From: Nitrosotalea sp. | Lineage (GTDB): Archaea > Thermoproteota > Nitrososphaeria > Nitrososphaerales > Nitrosopumilaceae | DNA: 24,755 nucleotides | Reading direction: 5' to 3' | NCBI GenBank assembly: GCA_022545805.1 | Contig: JAKEIJ010000020.1 | Coordinates: 1 to 24,755, forward strand | Shown here: positions 1 to 6,941 of the stretch, one piece after another | Position numbering within the stretch: the first letter of the stretch is position 1 | Layout: each line of letters begins with the position of its first letter | The notes under the pieces: generated by a model | Told to the model about the DNA's origin: nothing | Seen by the model: only the letters and a program-made list of their open reading frames with translations | Databases searched by the model: none | Made by a program: the position numbers and the translations under genes

Positions 1-488
1 GCCAAGTTTACTGCATCCTTTTCGCTCATTTTTGGTTTGAATTCAGTATCCAAGACTCCAAGTGCCATCTCGGCACCTGTTCCGACAGAAGCATAATCAT
101 CAGGTAAGACTGAACCTAGTGGATCCAGTGTGTAAATCACTGCTTCACCATCTACTCCTCCAACTATGACCTGAGTCAATAGAGGATAGTATCGTCTTTC
201 ATACATCAAAGTTGACATCATCTTTGCCACAGAGTTTGGAGGAATTTCTCGCTTGAGTTCCATCTTTCTTATCTTGGTCATTGCCCTCATCTGCATTGCC
301 AATACCTGCATGTCTGCAACCATTCCAGCACAACATGCGCCAACAAAGTCTGTGATCTTAAATGTCTTCTTCGTAGTCTTGCTTACCACGAAATTACCAT
401 AAGAGATTCTTCTCTCACTTGCCATGACGACACCGCCGTCATATGTAATACCGACCGCAGTAGCTCCCGGCATGTACATGTAAGCCAT
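1..488 (-). CDS. psmB: Proteasome beta subunit, partial (3' end outside window), probably non-catalytic
   Basis: About 162 N-terminal codons of a 20S proteasome beta subunit, a ring component of the archaeal protein-degrading core particle. Visible family signature: AVGITYDGGVVMASERR near the N terminus, a Lys at the position of catalytic Lys33 (SKTTKK), then VGGVDGEAVIYTLDPLGS and YASVGTGAEMALGVL. The start is the ATG at 486-488, giving MAYMYMPGATAVGI; later ATGs at 479 and 473 are in frame, but only 488 lies at leaderless spacing from the TATA-like box at 510-517. Aligned without gaps to the Thermoplasma subunit (T-T-T-V-G-I), the residue at position 1 is Ala and Thr falls at position 2, resembling the crenarchaeal PsmB1 type, which lacks autonomous activity. 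The family is certain; lack of catalysis is inferred. Confidence 0.93.
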   Translation of the reverse strand, partial: MAYMYMPGATAVGITYDGGVVMASERRISYGNFVVSKTTKKTFKITDFVGACCAGMVADMQVLAMQMRAMTKIRKMELKREIPPNSVAKMMSTLMYERRYYPLLTQVIVGGVDGEAVIYTLDPLGSVLPDDYASVGTGAEMALGVLDTEFKPKMSEKDAVNL

Positions 489-509
489 AACTGAATTGCA
501 TTGTGAGCA

Positions 510-517
510 CAATAAAG
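510..517 (-). promoter_or_regulatory. TATA-like box for psmB
   Basis: Read on the minus strand the sequence is CTTTATTG, centred about 26 nt upstream of the ATG at 488. This suits a leaderless archaeal transcript and supports that start. Confidence 0.45.
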
Positions 518-611
518 GCCTTTCTGTGTAAACATTCCAGGGATCAAGAAGATCTGTAGGCAAGAGATCCAAATTTTAGATATTTGTAAAAGATAGAAAT
601 TTGGGAAAAAT

Positions 612-1961
612 CTATTGAGATGCAAAGTTGCGTATTATCTTGCACATGCACTTTGTGGTTTTTCTCAAAAGATCAATTCTTGCAAATTCGTTGGGAGAAT
701 GTATCCTTGCAAACACATAGGTGCTTCCCACTGCAATGCACGGAGAATGCAGGAATTTTACAAACGAGAACATTGGTCCTGTACCTGCAGACGAGACACT
801 AAGAATCGATTTACCAAAGGATTCGTCCGCTGCTTTTTTGACAGTCTTGACAAATGGGTCAGATAGTCTTGTTCGTGCAGCTGCCTCACCATGGATTTTA
901 GTTACAAGTATATCTCCAAATCCATTTTGCTTGAGATGTCTTTTCAGTCGGAGCAGTTGTTTTTCTGGGTCCATCTTTGGTATCAGCCTGAAATCAATTT
1001 TTACAAGTGCCATTGATGGTAATACTGTCTTTGCACCAGGACCCTCATATCCTGATGTAAATCCTGCAATGTTGCATGTTGGTTCGCCAACTAGAGCTTT
1101 TTTTATTGCAACTCCTTTCTTGTTTCCTACAAATTTTTTTATTCCATACTCTTTTTTAAATGAGTTTTCATCAAATGGCTCTGATGCAATTATTTTGAGA
1201 TCTTGGTTTGTGAACTTGTCTACTTCCTTGTACCAGTCTTTTATCAGGACGCGTCCATTAGAATCACGAAGTGTCTTTAATGCGTTAATTAGTCTCCAGG
1301 CAGGATTCTCAATTATGACTGCAAGACTAGAGTGTGCATCACGGATTGACTCTGTCTTTGAGAGCTCAACATACAACAAGCCCTTCATTCCAAGACTGAT
1401 TATTGGTCTGTCCTTTTCATCTACATAGCCAAACTCCCAGATTACTGCATCACATGATAATTTTTCTTGGTATCTTGACAGATAATCTTCAATGTGTACA
1501 CTACCAATCTCTTCTTCGCCTTCTATGAAAAATTTGATGTTGCATGGCACATCTCCGGTTGTTTTCAAAAATGATTCTACTGCCTTGATTCTTGTAATCA
1601 GTTCTCCCTTGTCATCAGCAGATCCTCTTCCGAAAATTTTATTCCCCTTGATTTTGCCGCTAAAAGGCTTGTCGTCCCAGAGCTCAAGTGGCTCTTCTGG
1701 CTGCACATCATAATGATTGTAAAACAATAACGTCTTGGCAGGATTTTTTTTTGACTTTACTTCGCCATATATTGCTGGAGGAACTCCTTTTTTGACTCGA
1801 AGTATCTCTGCGTGTATTCCAGATTTTCTCATCATGCTAACAACCAATTTTGAGCACTCTTCTAGCCCTAGATTTTTTGCAGAGACACTTGGCTGCTGGA
1901 TTAATTTTTGAAGATCTGAAACAAGAGTTGCAAAGTTCTTGTCGACATAATTTTCTTGCAT
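612..1961 (-). CDS. M20-family metallopeptidase (dipeptidase-like)
   Basis: A 449-residue zinc peptidase of the M20 / CNDP dipeptidase type, expected to be cytoplasmic and to hydrolyse short peptides or acylated amino acids. The metal-site motifs are intact: FYNHYDVQP (His83), GRGSADDKGE (Asp116), EGEEEIGS (Glu150-Glu151, general base and ligand) and ARIHSPNE near the C terminus (His421). Length is normal for the family. The ATG at 1961 follows the nnrD stop by 3 nt, with a weak GTGA ribosome-binding element in the end of nnrD. It is therefore the third gene of a trmI-nnrD-M20 operon. A gap of 123 nt separates it from psmB downstream. Exact substrate cannot be read; carboxypeptidase or deacylase activity is possible. 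Confidence 0.9.
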   Translation of the reverse strand: MQENYVDKNFATLVSDLQKLIQQPSVSAKNLGLEECSKLVVSMMRKSGIHAEILRVKKGVPPAIYGEVKSKKNPAKTLLFYNHYDVQPEEPLELWDDKPFSGKIKGNKIFGRGSADDKGELITRIKAVESFLKTTGDVPCNIKFFIEGEEEIGSVHIEDYLSRYQEKLSCDAVIWEFGYVDEKDRPIISLGMKGLLYVELSKTESIRDAHSSLAVIIENPAWRLINALKTLRDSNGRVLIKDWYKEVDKFTNQDLKIIASEPFDENSFKKEYGIKKFVGNKKGVAIKKALVGEPTCNIAGFTSGYEGPGAKTVLPSMALVKIDFRLIPKMDPEKQLLRLKRHLKQNGFGDILVTKIHGEAAARTRLSDPFVKTVKKAADESFGKSILSVSSAGTGPMFSFVKFLHSPCIAVGSTYVFARIHSPNEFARIDLLRKTTKCMCKIIRNFASQ

Positions 1962-1964
1962 GTG

Positions 1965-2825
1965 TTATTTCACTTTATCAAAGGGTTTCATGGCACTTGG
2001 TATAAAATCCAATAGATCAGTTGCTACAATATGCAGTCCATATTTTTTTTGTGTCATGTACCCTGCCTTGCCGTTTACAAATGCTGCTGCAGAAGCAGCC
2101 TTGACTGGGTCTTTGTTTTTGCACAACATTGAGGCAACTACACCGGACAACACATCACCTGTTCCGCCCACGGTCATGGCTGCAAGATTTTTGGGATTTA
2201 GGTAAGTCTGTTTTCCGTCTGAGATGATATCTGTTGGCCCTTTGAGAAGTATCGTGATTCCATTCTCTTTGGCATGTTTTTCAACAAGTGCAGTCCTAGG
2301 TTTGATACCATCAGGCGGAAGCTCGCCAAACAGTCTCCTAAATTCTCCGGCATGAGGAGTGACTGTGACCTTTTTGTCTTTAATTATTGGAATAATTTCT
2401 GGTACAAGGCAGCTTGCATCAAGGGATACCATCACTGCCCTGTCAAGAAGAGATGATACCAGAATTTTTAGAGCTTCTCTATCTTGGATCCCAAGACCCA
2501 TCCCCATTGTTGCAGAGTCAAGTTCTTTTGGTATTATTCCAAGAAGTTTTTGTACAGAACCTCGTGTCAACTTGACGTCAACTAACGGTACGACGATAAG
2601 ATTTGGAGAGAATGAACGTGTTGCCATCACATTGATCTTGGGCACACAGGTGTACACCAAGTCGGCTCCAGTTCTAAGTGCGGCAAGAGATGACAAAATT
2701 GGTGCACCGTGATAAAGATAATTTCCCCCAAGAACTAGGACCTTGCCATTGTCACCTTTTCTGGCCAGATTCTTTCTAGCAGGTATGAAACTTTTGACTG
2801 TAACTGCTTGGAGAATTTTTGCCAA
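1965..2825 (-). CDS. nnrD: ADP/ATP-dependent NAD(P)H-hydrate dehydratase
   Basis: A 286-residue ribokinase-fold enzyme that repairs hydrated NADH or NADPH (NAD(P)HX) to the normal cofactor using a nucleoside phosphate. The hallmark is GGTGDVLSGVVASML, with the putative catalytic Asp at about residue 224; upstream are VLVLGGNYLYHGAPILSSLA and TPHAGEFRRLFG, both typical. Only the dehydratase domain is present; the epimerase domain fused to it in many prokaryotes is missing here and must be elsewhere or absent. The start is a TTG at 2823-2825, 8 nt after the trmI stop, giving MAKILQAV; no earlier ATG fits. The gene sits between trmI and the M20 peptidase in one transcription unit. Confidence 0.9.
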   Translation of the reverse strand: MAKILQAVTVKSFIPARKNLARKGDNGKVLVLGGNYLYHGAPILSSLAALRTGADLVYTCVPKINVMATRSFSPNLIVVPLVDVKLTRGSVQKLLGIIPKELDSATMGMGLGIQDREALKILVSSLLDRAVMVSLDASCLVPEIIPIIKDKKVTVTPHAGEFRRLFGELPPDGIKPRTALVEKHAKENGITILLKGPTDIISDGKQTYLNPKNLAAMTVGGTGDVLSGVVASMLCKNKDPVKAASAAAFVNGKAGYMTQKKYGLHIVATDLLDFIPSAMKPFDKVK

Positions 2826-2833
2826 CAGACGTT

Positions 2834-3715
2834 TTATTTTTTAAGAGATGATAAACTTTCGTCTTCAGCAGAATCTACTTCTTCTGATTCAACCTCTGGC
2901 TGTTCTACTATTGGGGACAATATTTTGCGCAAGCTTGCAGGTGTTATGACTTTGCGCGCAAATGCAACGTATGTCGTGTGACCTATTGCTCTAAACGAGT
3001 GTCTTGTCTTGCCGTCTCTTGCCTCGATTGTTCTCACTATTTGCTCTGTACACTCAATATCAAAAAAGTCATTTTTCCTCAATGCCGCAGCAAGTTTTTC
3101 AAGCTGGTTCATTGTTGGACATATTGCAACAAACGCACCACTGCCCTTGAGCATCTTTCTCGCCTGAGGCACAACCACCCACGGGTCGCCTAGATCAACA
3201 ATTACCACATCCGCATCTTTTTGTGGCATCTTTTTGGAAGTTTTCAAGTCAAGTTTTGTCATGGTAACATACTTTGAGACACCTGCTTTTTCGATGTTCT
3301 TTCTTGCAATTGCCATGAAATTTTCATCGACATCATAAGTGTAGACATGGCCTTTTGGTTTTACAAGACTTGCAAGAAAAGTTGTAAAAGATCCGCTGCC
3401 AGTTCCAATCTCCACAATCTTGTGTCCACTCTGTAACCCAATTCGTGCTGCAATGTACCCCAAGTCTTTTGGGTAAACAATTTGGGTGCTGCGTTGACTT
3501 TTCATTACATAATCATAGATGGTAGGCTCTAGTGCAAAAATTATTTTCCCCTTGTTGGTCTTGATTGCAGTTCCAAATGGTTTTCCTATCACTTTTTTGT
3601 GGTCTATTATTCCAACGTGGGTGTGAAATTTTTGTTTTGGTGCAACCTTCATCAGCCATTTTTTACTATCATTATAAAAAAACAATACATTGTCGTTTTG
3701 CTTTATTTTCTTCAA
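2834..3715 (-). CDS. trmI: tRNA (adenine-N1)-methyltransferase, TrmI family
   Basis: A 293-residue class I SAM-dependent methyltransferase that forms 1-methyladenosine at tRNA position 58 (archaeal members also act on position 57). Evidence: the N-terminal small beta domain running into GKPFGTAIKTNKGK, the linker YPKDLGYIAARIGLQSG, the SAM-binding loop VEIGTGSGSFTTFLASLV at about residues 101-118, YDVDENF, and the DVVIVDLGDPW motif IV. The C terminus carries a Glu/Ser-rich tail. The start is a TTG at 3713-3715, supported by the TATA box at 3737-3745 at leaderless spacing. It is the promoter-proximal gene of trmI-nnrD-M20. Family assignment is firm; exact target positions are inferred. Confidence 0.93.
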   Translation of the reverse strand: MKKIKQNDNVLFFYNDSKKWLMKVAPKQKFHTHVGIIDHKKVIGKPFGTAIKTNKGKIIFALEPTIYDYVMKSQRSTQIVYPKDLGYIAARIGLQSGHKIVEIGTGSGSFTTFLASLVKPKGHVYTYDVDENFMAIARKNIEKAGVSKYVTMTKLDLKTSKKMPQKDADVVIVDLGDPWVVVPQARKMLKGSGAFVAICPTMNQLEKLAAALRKNDFFDIECTEQIVRTIEARDGKTRHSFRAIGHTTYVAFARKVITPASLRKILSPIVEQPEVESEEVDSAEDESLSSLKK

Positions 3716-3736
3716 TAACTCAACCTGATCAAATGT

Positions 3737-3745
3737 GGATAAATA
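3737..3745 (-). promoter_or_regulatory. TATA-like box for the trmI-nnrD-M20 operon
   Basis: Minus-strand TATTTATCC is centred 26 nt upstream of the TTG start of trmI. It lies in the 58-nt gap after the end of the 61-residue membrane-protein gene. Confidence 0.5.
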
Positions 3746-3773
3746 GCTTGACCCTAAAAATTTTCTTTAACAT

Positions 3774-3959
3774 CTAGACTTTGGTTTCTTCGCCGGTCTT
3801 GGGTTTTCTTTTGAGTATTCTTCCAGAGACAACAGATGCCACCCAGAAACCCACTCCAGTCCATACCATTCCTTGTGATACGGTGAACATTCCTACTACC
3901 GTAAAGACAAGACCTATTCCTGCAAATATCACCGGAATTACGGCTTTGGTTGAGACCAA
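3774..3959 (-). CDS. Small two-helix membrane protein, unknown
   Basis: A 61-residue protein that I do not recognise as a named family. Two hydrophobic helices are visible, at about residues 7-25 and 31-48, followed by a very basic stretch (RILKRKPK) and a short polar tail, so a hairpin with both ends inside the cell is likely. The only reasonable start is a TTG at 3957-3959, 3 nt after the argS stop. A GGAGAGG element overlapping the end of argS sits about 9 nt upstream as a ribosome-binding site, which argues for real translation coupled to argS. It ends the phosphatase-argS operon. Function unknown; co-transcription with argS may be only positional. Confidence 0.65.
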   Translation of the reverse strand: MVSTKAVIPVIFAGIGLVFTVVGMFTVSQGMVWTGVGFWVASVVSGRILKRKPKTGEETKV

Positions 3960-3962
3960 CTT

Positions 3963-5843
3963 TTACATCCTCTCCGGGGCGTCAATTCCTAAAAGTTGTA
4001 ATGCTTTTGCAAGTGTTTCCTTGAACGAGTACACCAAGCAGAGCCTTGCGTTTACAGTAGACTCTGAATCTGCTGTCAAAACCTTGACATGCTCATAGAA
4101 TGTGTTGAACGATACTGCAAGTTGGTAGCAATATTTCGCAATTATTTTGGGTGAGAGATTTTTTGCGGCATCTTCTACATGAAGGTCAAACTTGGCAATA
4201 ACTTTGGCAAGGTCTCTTTCGTATATGGTATCCAGACCATCAAAGTTTGTTTCAAAGTTTGGACTCTTACCAGATTTTTCCAAGATTCGTAATGCACGTG
4301 CATGTGCATACTGGATGTATGGTCCAGTGTCACCTTCCAAACTCAGTGATTCTGTAAGATCAAATGTAATTATTTTATCAAGGTCTTGTTTTATCATAGT
4401 ATATCGTAATGCACCAATTGCCACTTGTTCGGATATCTTGACAAGATTAATCTCGTCAAGTTCTGGATTTCTTTTCTTTGCTTCATCAAATGTGCGTTGG
4501 CTCAAAACATCCATTACATAGTCGGCACTCACATAGATTCCTTTTCTGCCAGACATTTGCACAGATTTTCCTCCAGTGTCAAGATCAAGTGTCTTTGCAG
4601 TATCTGGGCTTAGTGTAACGGATTCGTAACCAAGATGAACATACGAGTCTGGCTTGGACTTGAAATCAGACATGATCTGTGTGATTAATTTTTGTAACCT
4701 TGACTGCCTGGAATCTATTACTGTTATGACATGGTCTCCTGCAAAGTGCATCTTGGTGTCCCTGCTGTCAAGTGTTGTCTGCCACAAGACTCGCCCTGTT
4801 GTTTGGACTGTATAGTGTTTATAGTAAAATGGATCTTCTAAAATTCCAAGCTTCCATGCTGCATACGGAATGTCTTTTGCGATATATGTCGCAGTACCAT
4901 TACTTCTAACAAGAACCTTATCGTCTTCGGACTCTGCCTTGATTACCCAGCATCCAGTGTTTTTACCCTCTAGCTCAAGCGTTGTTATTCCCATAGATTT
5001 CATTTTTTCAAATGCCTGAAACCATAGTTTTGAGCGAACTATCTGGGATTCGAAATTAAGACAATCATATGTAACCCCGAGACGCCAGCATGTTTTGAGC
5101 TGTTCTTCTAGCACACGCCTTGTTATATCATCTCCAAATCTTGCAATCTCTGATGTTCCTTCTTCTAGTTCCTTTAGTACATGAGAGCGCAACTCGATAA
5201 GTTGCTTGTCTGTTTCATACTTTTCAGTGATTTTTACATATACTACGTCTCCACAGTAGTGGTCAAACTTTTGGCCCTCTGGGGCCTTGTCAGAATATCC
5301 GCCATACTTGAAACCAACTATGATATCTGCAACTTGGAGTCCAGAATCGTCTACATAATTTAGTACACTGGTATCGTATGATGCCTTGTGAAGAATTCTT
5401 GCAATCGTATCTCCAATTATTATATTTCTGACATGACCAACATGCAATGCCTTGTTAGGATTGACACTGGTATGCTCGATTACCATCTTTGAGTTTTTTC
5501 CAAGATCTACTGTTCCATAATCAGAATCAAGCGAAGCATGGATTACATCTGGTACAAGTTTTGTATAGTTTGCAACAAAATTAAGATAACCTGATGCATG
5601 TGCAGAAACTTCAGATACATATGTTCCAAGATTTTTTTTGTACTCTTGTGCAAGTGTTAGTGCAATATCAAATGGTTTTTTCTTGAGTGCCTTTGCAAGC
5701 AAAAATCCAACGTTGCAGCTGACATCTCCAAACTCTGGCCTTGATGCTTCAGATATGTCAAACTCAGTTTTAGGATATCCTAGTGTGTCGCATAGTTGCT
5801 GTACACCCAACCTGATTTCGTTGTATAGTAATCGTAATGTCAT
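3963..5843 (-). CDS. argS: Arginyl-tRNA synthetase
   Basis: A 626-residue class I synthetase charging tRNA-Arg. Domains in order: N-terminal Arg-specific additional domain (about 1-95), Rossmann catalytic core with VNPNKALHVGHVRNIIIGD (HIGH signature as HVGH at 134-137), the second half with AGDHVITVIDSRQ, a KMSKS counterpart written QMSGRKG at 429-435, and the C-terminal helical DALR anticodon-binding domain (about 510-626, containing YIQYAHARA). Loss of the first KMSKS lysine is common in ArgRS. The ATG at 5843 is 7 nt after the phosphatase stop, so the two are co-transcribed; the small membrane-protein gene follows 3 nt after the argS stop. Confidence 0.97.
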   Translation of the reverse strand: MTLRLLYNEIRLGVQQLCDTLGYPKTEFDISEASRPEFGDVSCNVGFLLAKALKKKPFDIALTLAQEYKKNLGTYVSEVSAHASGYLNFVANYTKLVPDVIHASLDSDYGTVDLGKNSKMVIEHTSVNPNKALHVGHVRNIIIGDTIARILHKASYDTSVLNYVDDSGLQVADIIVGFKYGGYSDKAPEGQKFDHYCGDVVYVKITEKYETDKQLIELRSHVLKELEEGTSEIARFGDDITRRVLEEQLKTCWRLGVTYDCLNFESQIVRSKLWFQAFEKMKSMGITTLELEGKNTGCWVIKAESEDDKVLVRSNGTATYIAKDIPYAAWKLGILEDPFYYKHYTVQTTGRVLWQTTLDSRDTKMHFAGDHVITVIDSRQSRLQKLITQIMSDFKSKPDSYVHLGYESVTLSPDTAKTLDLDTGGKSVQMSGRKGIYVSADYVMDVLSQRTFDEAKKRNPELDEINLVKISEQVAIGALRYTMIKQDLDKIITFDLTESLSLEGDTGPYIQYAHARALRILEKSGKSPNFETNFDGLDTIYERDLAKVIAKFDLHVEDAAKNLSPKIIAKYCYQLAVSFNTFYEHVKVLTADSESTVNARLCLVYSFKETLAKALQLLGIDAPERM

Positions 5844-5850
5844 GGAAACA

Positions 5851-6546
5851 TCATTCTGCCAATAGTTTTAGCTGTACTTTTTCAAGTGCCTCAATCATGC
5901 CATCTCCTGCATGTCCTGGCACTGAAATTGTTGCCTGAGACTGGACATCTCGTGGGGCATTTCCAAGGGCTACACTTGTTCCTGCCAACTTGAAGAGTGG
6001 AACATCAGTCTCGCTGTCACCTATTGCGATAACATCATCTTTTGTTACAGAGAACATCTTCATCACCTCAAGAAATCCGCTTGCCTTGTCTACTCCTTTT
6101 GAATTTATATGATAAGCATATTGGCTGTCAGTTAAGGTAACGTCAAGATTATTCTCGGCAAAAAGTTTCTTGCCCAAATTTACATCAAAATTTCTTTCAA
6201 GTACTACTTCGGTTATTCTGGGAAATACTGGTTTTTCTATTGCTTCTGGAACTTTTGTTTTCAAGAACTCAAATGCAGTATGACATTTTTGTTTGTCTCC
6301 GATTAGCTTGTGCTCATTTGGGCCGGTAGTTATTATTCCGCCATTTTCTCCGACTGCAATTCTTGTTGTTCCACCAAACACTGAAAGTACATAGGCCTCA
6401 ACAGAAGATCTTCCGGTGACATAGATTACCTTGTGTCCAAGTTTTACAAGATATCTCAGAGCTGCCAATGCATCAAGATCAACACGACCTCCCTTGTTGT
6501 CAGTAATGGTACCATCAATGTCTATTGCAAAGATCTTGGGCTTCAT
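5851..6546 (-). CDS. Phosphoglycolate phosphatase, archaeal HAD type
   Basis: A 231-residue HAD-superfamily (subclass IIB) phosphatase resembling the archaeal phosphoglycolate phosphatase family, which removes phosphate from 2-phosphoglycolate. Motif I is AIDIDGTITD with nucleophile Asp9 and Asp11; motif II is VTGRS; motif III Lys is in GVDKASG (about 154); motif IV is IAIGDSETDVPLF (Asp177 and Asp181). An in-frame GTG at 6553-6555 would add three residues, but the ATG at 6544-6546 lies 26 nt from the centre of the TATA-like box at 6569-6576, so I prefer it. First gene of the operon with argS. Related HAD-IIB enzymes act on other sugar or glycolytic phosphates, so the substrate is less sure than the family. 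Confidence 0.88.
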   Translation of the reverse strand: MKPKIFAIDIDGTITDNKGGRVDLDALAALRYLVKLGHKVIYVTGRSSVEAYVLSVFGGTTRIAVGENGGIITTGPNEHKLIGDKQKCHTAFEFLKTKVPEAIEKPVFPRITEVVLERNFDVNLGKKLFAENNLDVTLTDSQYAYHINSKGVDKASGFLEVMKMFSVTKDDVIAIGDSETDVPLFKLAGTSVALGNAPRDVQSQATISVPGHAGDGMIEALEKVQLKLLAE

Positions 6547-6568
6547 TAAAATCACGTATGACGTGGGT

Positions 6569-6576
6569 CATAATAA
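6569..6576 (-). promoter_or_regulatory. TATA-like box for phosphatase-argS operon
   Basis: Minus-strand TTATTATG is centred about 26 nt upstream of the ATG at 6546. It is part of a compact divergent promoter with the box at 6583-6590 on the other strand. Confidence 0.45.
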
Positions 6577-6582
6577 CTACTA

Positions 6583-6590
6583 TCTAAAAT
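6583..6590 (+). promoter_or_regulatory. TATA-like box for the UPF0248 gene
   Basis: TCTAAAAT is centred about 26 nt upstream of the ATG at 6613. This spacing favours that ATG over the in-frame TTG at 6595, which would lie far too close to the box. Confidence 0.45.
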
Positions 6591-6612
6591 AGTTTTGAGC
6601 ACAAAGTGTATC

Positions 6613-6828
6613 ATGGTACGAAAAGGACAAGTTTCTGAAATATTCAGCAAGGCCTTGCACCATGACAATCCGGAATCATATCAAATTGGATATGTTGACT
6701 TTTACACAACAAAAGAGACAACTCTTGAAGAATTTCTCAAGTTATCAGAAAACTTTGAGGTGATACCTGCATCAAGAATTGTACACATTAGAAAAGGAAA
6801 CGAGATGCTGTATCGCAAAAAACTATGA
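6613..6828 (+). CDS. UPF0248 / DUF504 family protein
   Basis: A 71-residue protein matching the pattern of UPF0248 (DUF504), a small family widespread in archaea and linked by domain studies to RNA repair or processing; its biochemical role is not settled. The recognisable core is a Lys/Arg-rich N terminus (VRKGQVSEIFSKALHHD), a central GYVDFYTTKE strand, and the family ending VIPASRIVHIRKGNEMLYRK. The longer reading from the TTG at 6595 adds six residues without family support, so I start at the ATG at 6613. It is transcribed divergently from the phosphatase-argS operon and stands alone: the next gene starts 113 nt later with its own putative promoter. Confidence 0.8.
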   Translation: MVRKGQVSEIFSKALHHDNPESYQIGYVDFYTTKETTLEEFLKLSENFEVIPASRIVHIRKGNEMLYRKKL

Positions 6829-6911
6829 ATCTGAATGTGTATTTTCCTCGCTAAAACAATTGTATACTAAATTTCATTACTAAATATTTTATAGAAGATT
6901 ATAAGTATATT

Positions 6912-6921
6912 CAGATATATG
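6912..6921 (+). promoter_or_regulatory. TATA-like box for the secreted FN3 protein
   Basis: CAGATATATG is centred about 25 nt upstream of the GTG at 6942, within a strongly AT-rich stretch (6880-6921) that offers other TATA-like choices. Confidence 0.35.
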
Positions 6922-6941
6922 TTAGAGAAGATCAATGCATA

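Noticed and set aside
383..625. 80-residue minus-strand frame at the 5' end of psmB
   Set aside because: Overlaps the psmB start in another frame; it has no recognisable features and psmB is secure.
721..1428. 235-residue plus-strand open frame
   Set aside because: Lies fully antisense to the M20 peptidase, whose metal motifs are intact; product shows no domain or motif.
6829..6916. Inverted repeat ATCTGAAT ... ATTCAGAT
   Set aside because: Only 8 bp with arms 72 nt apart in AT-rich DNA; expected by chance often enough.
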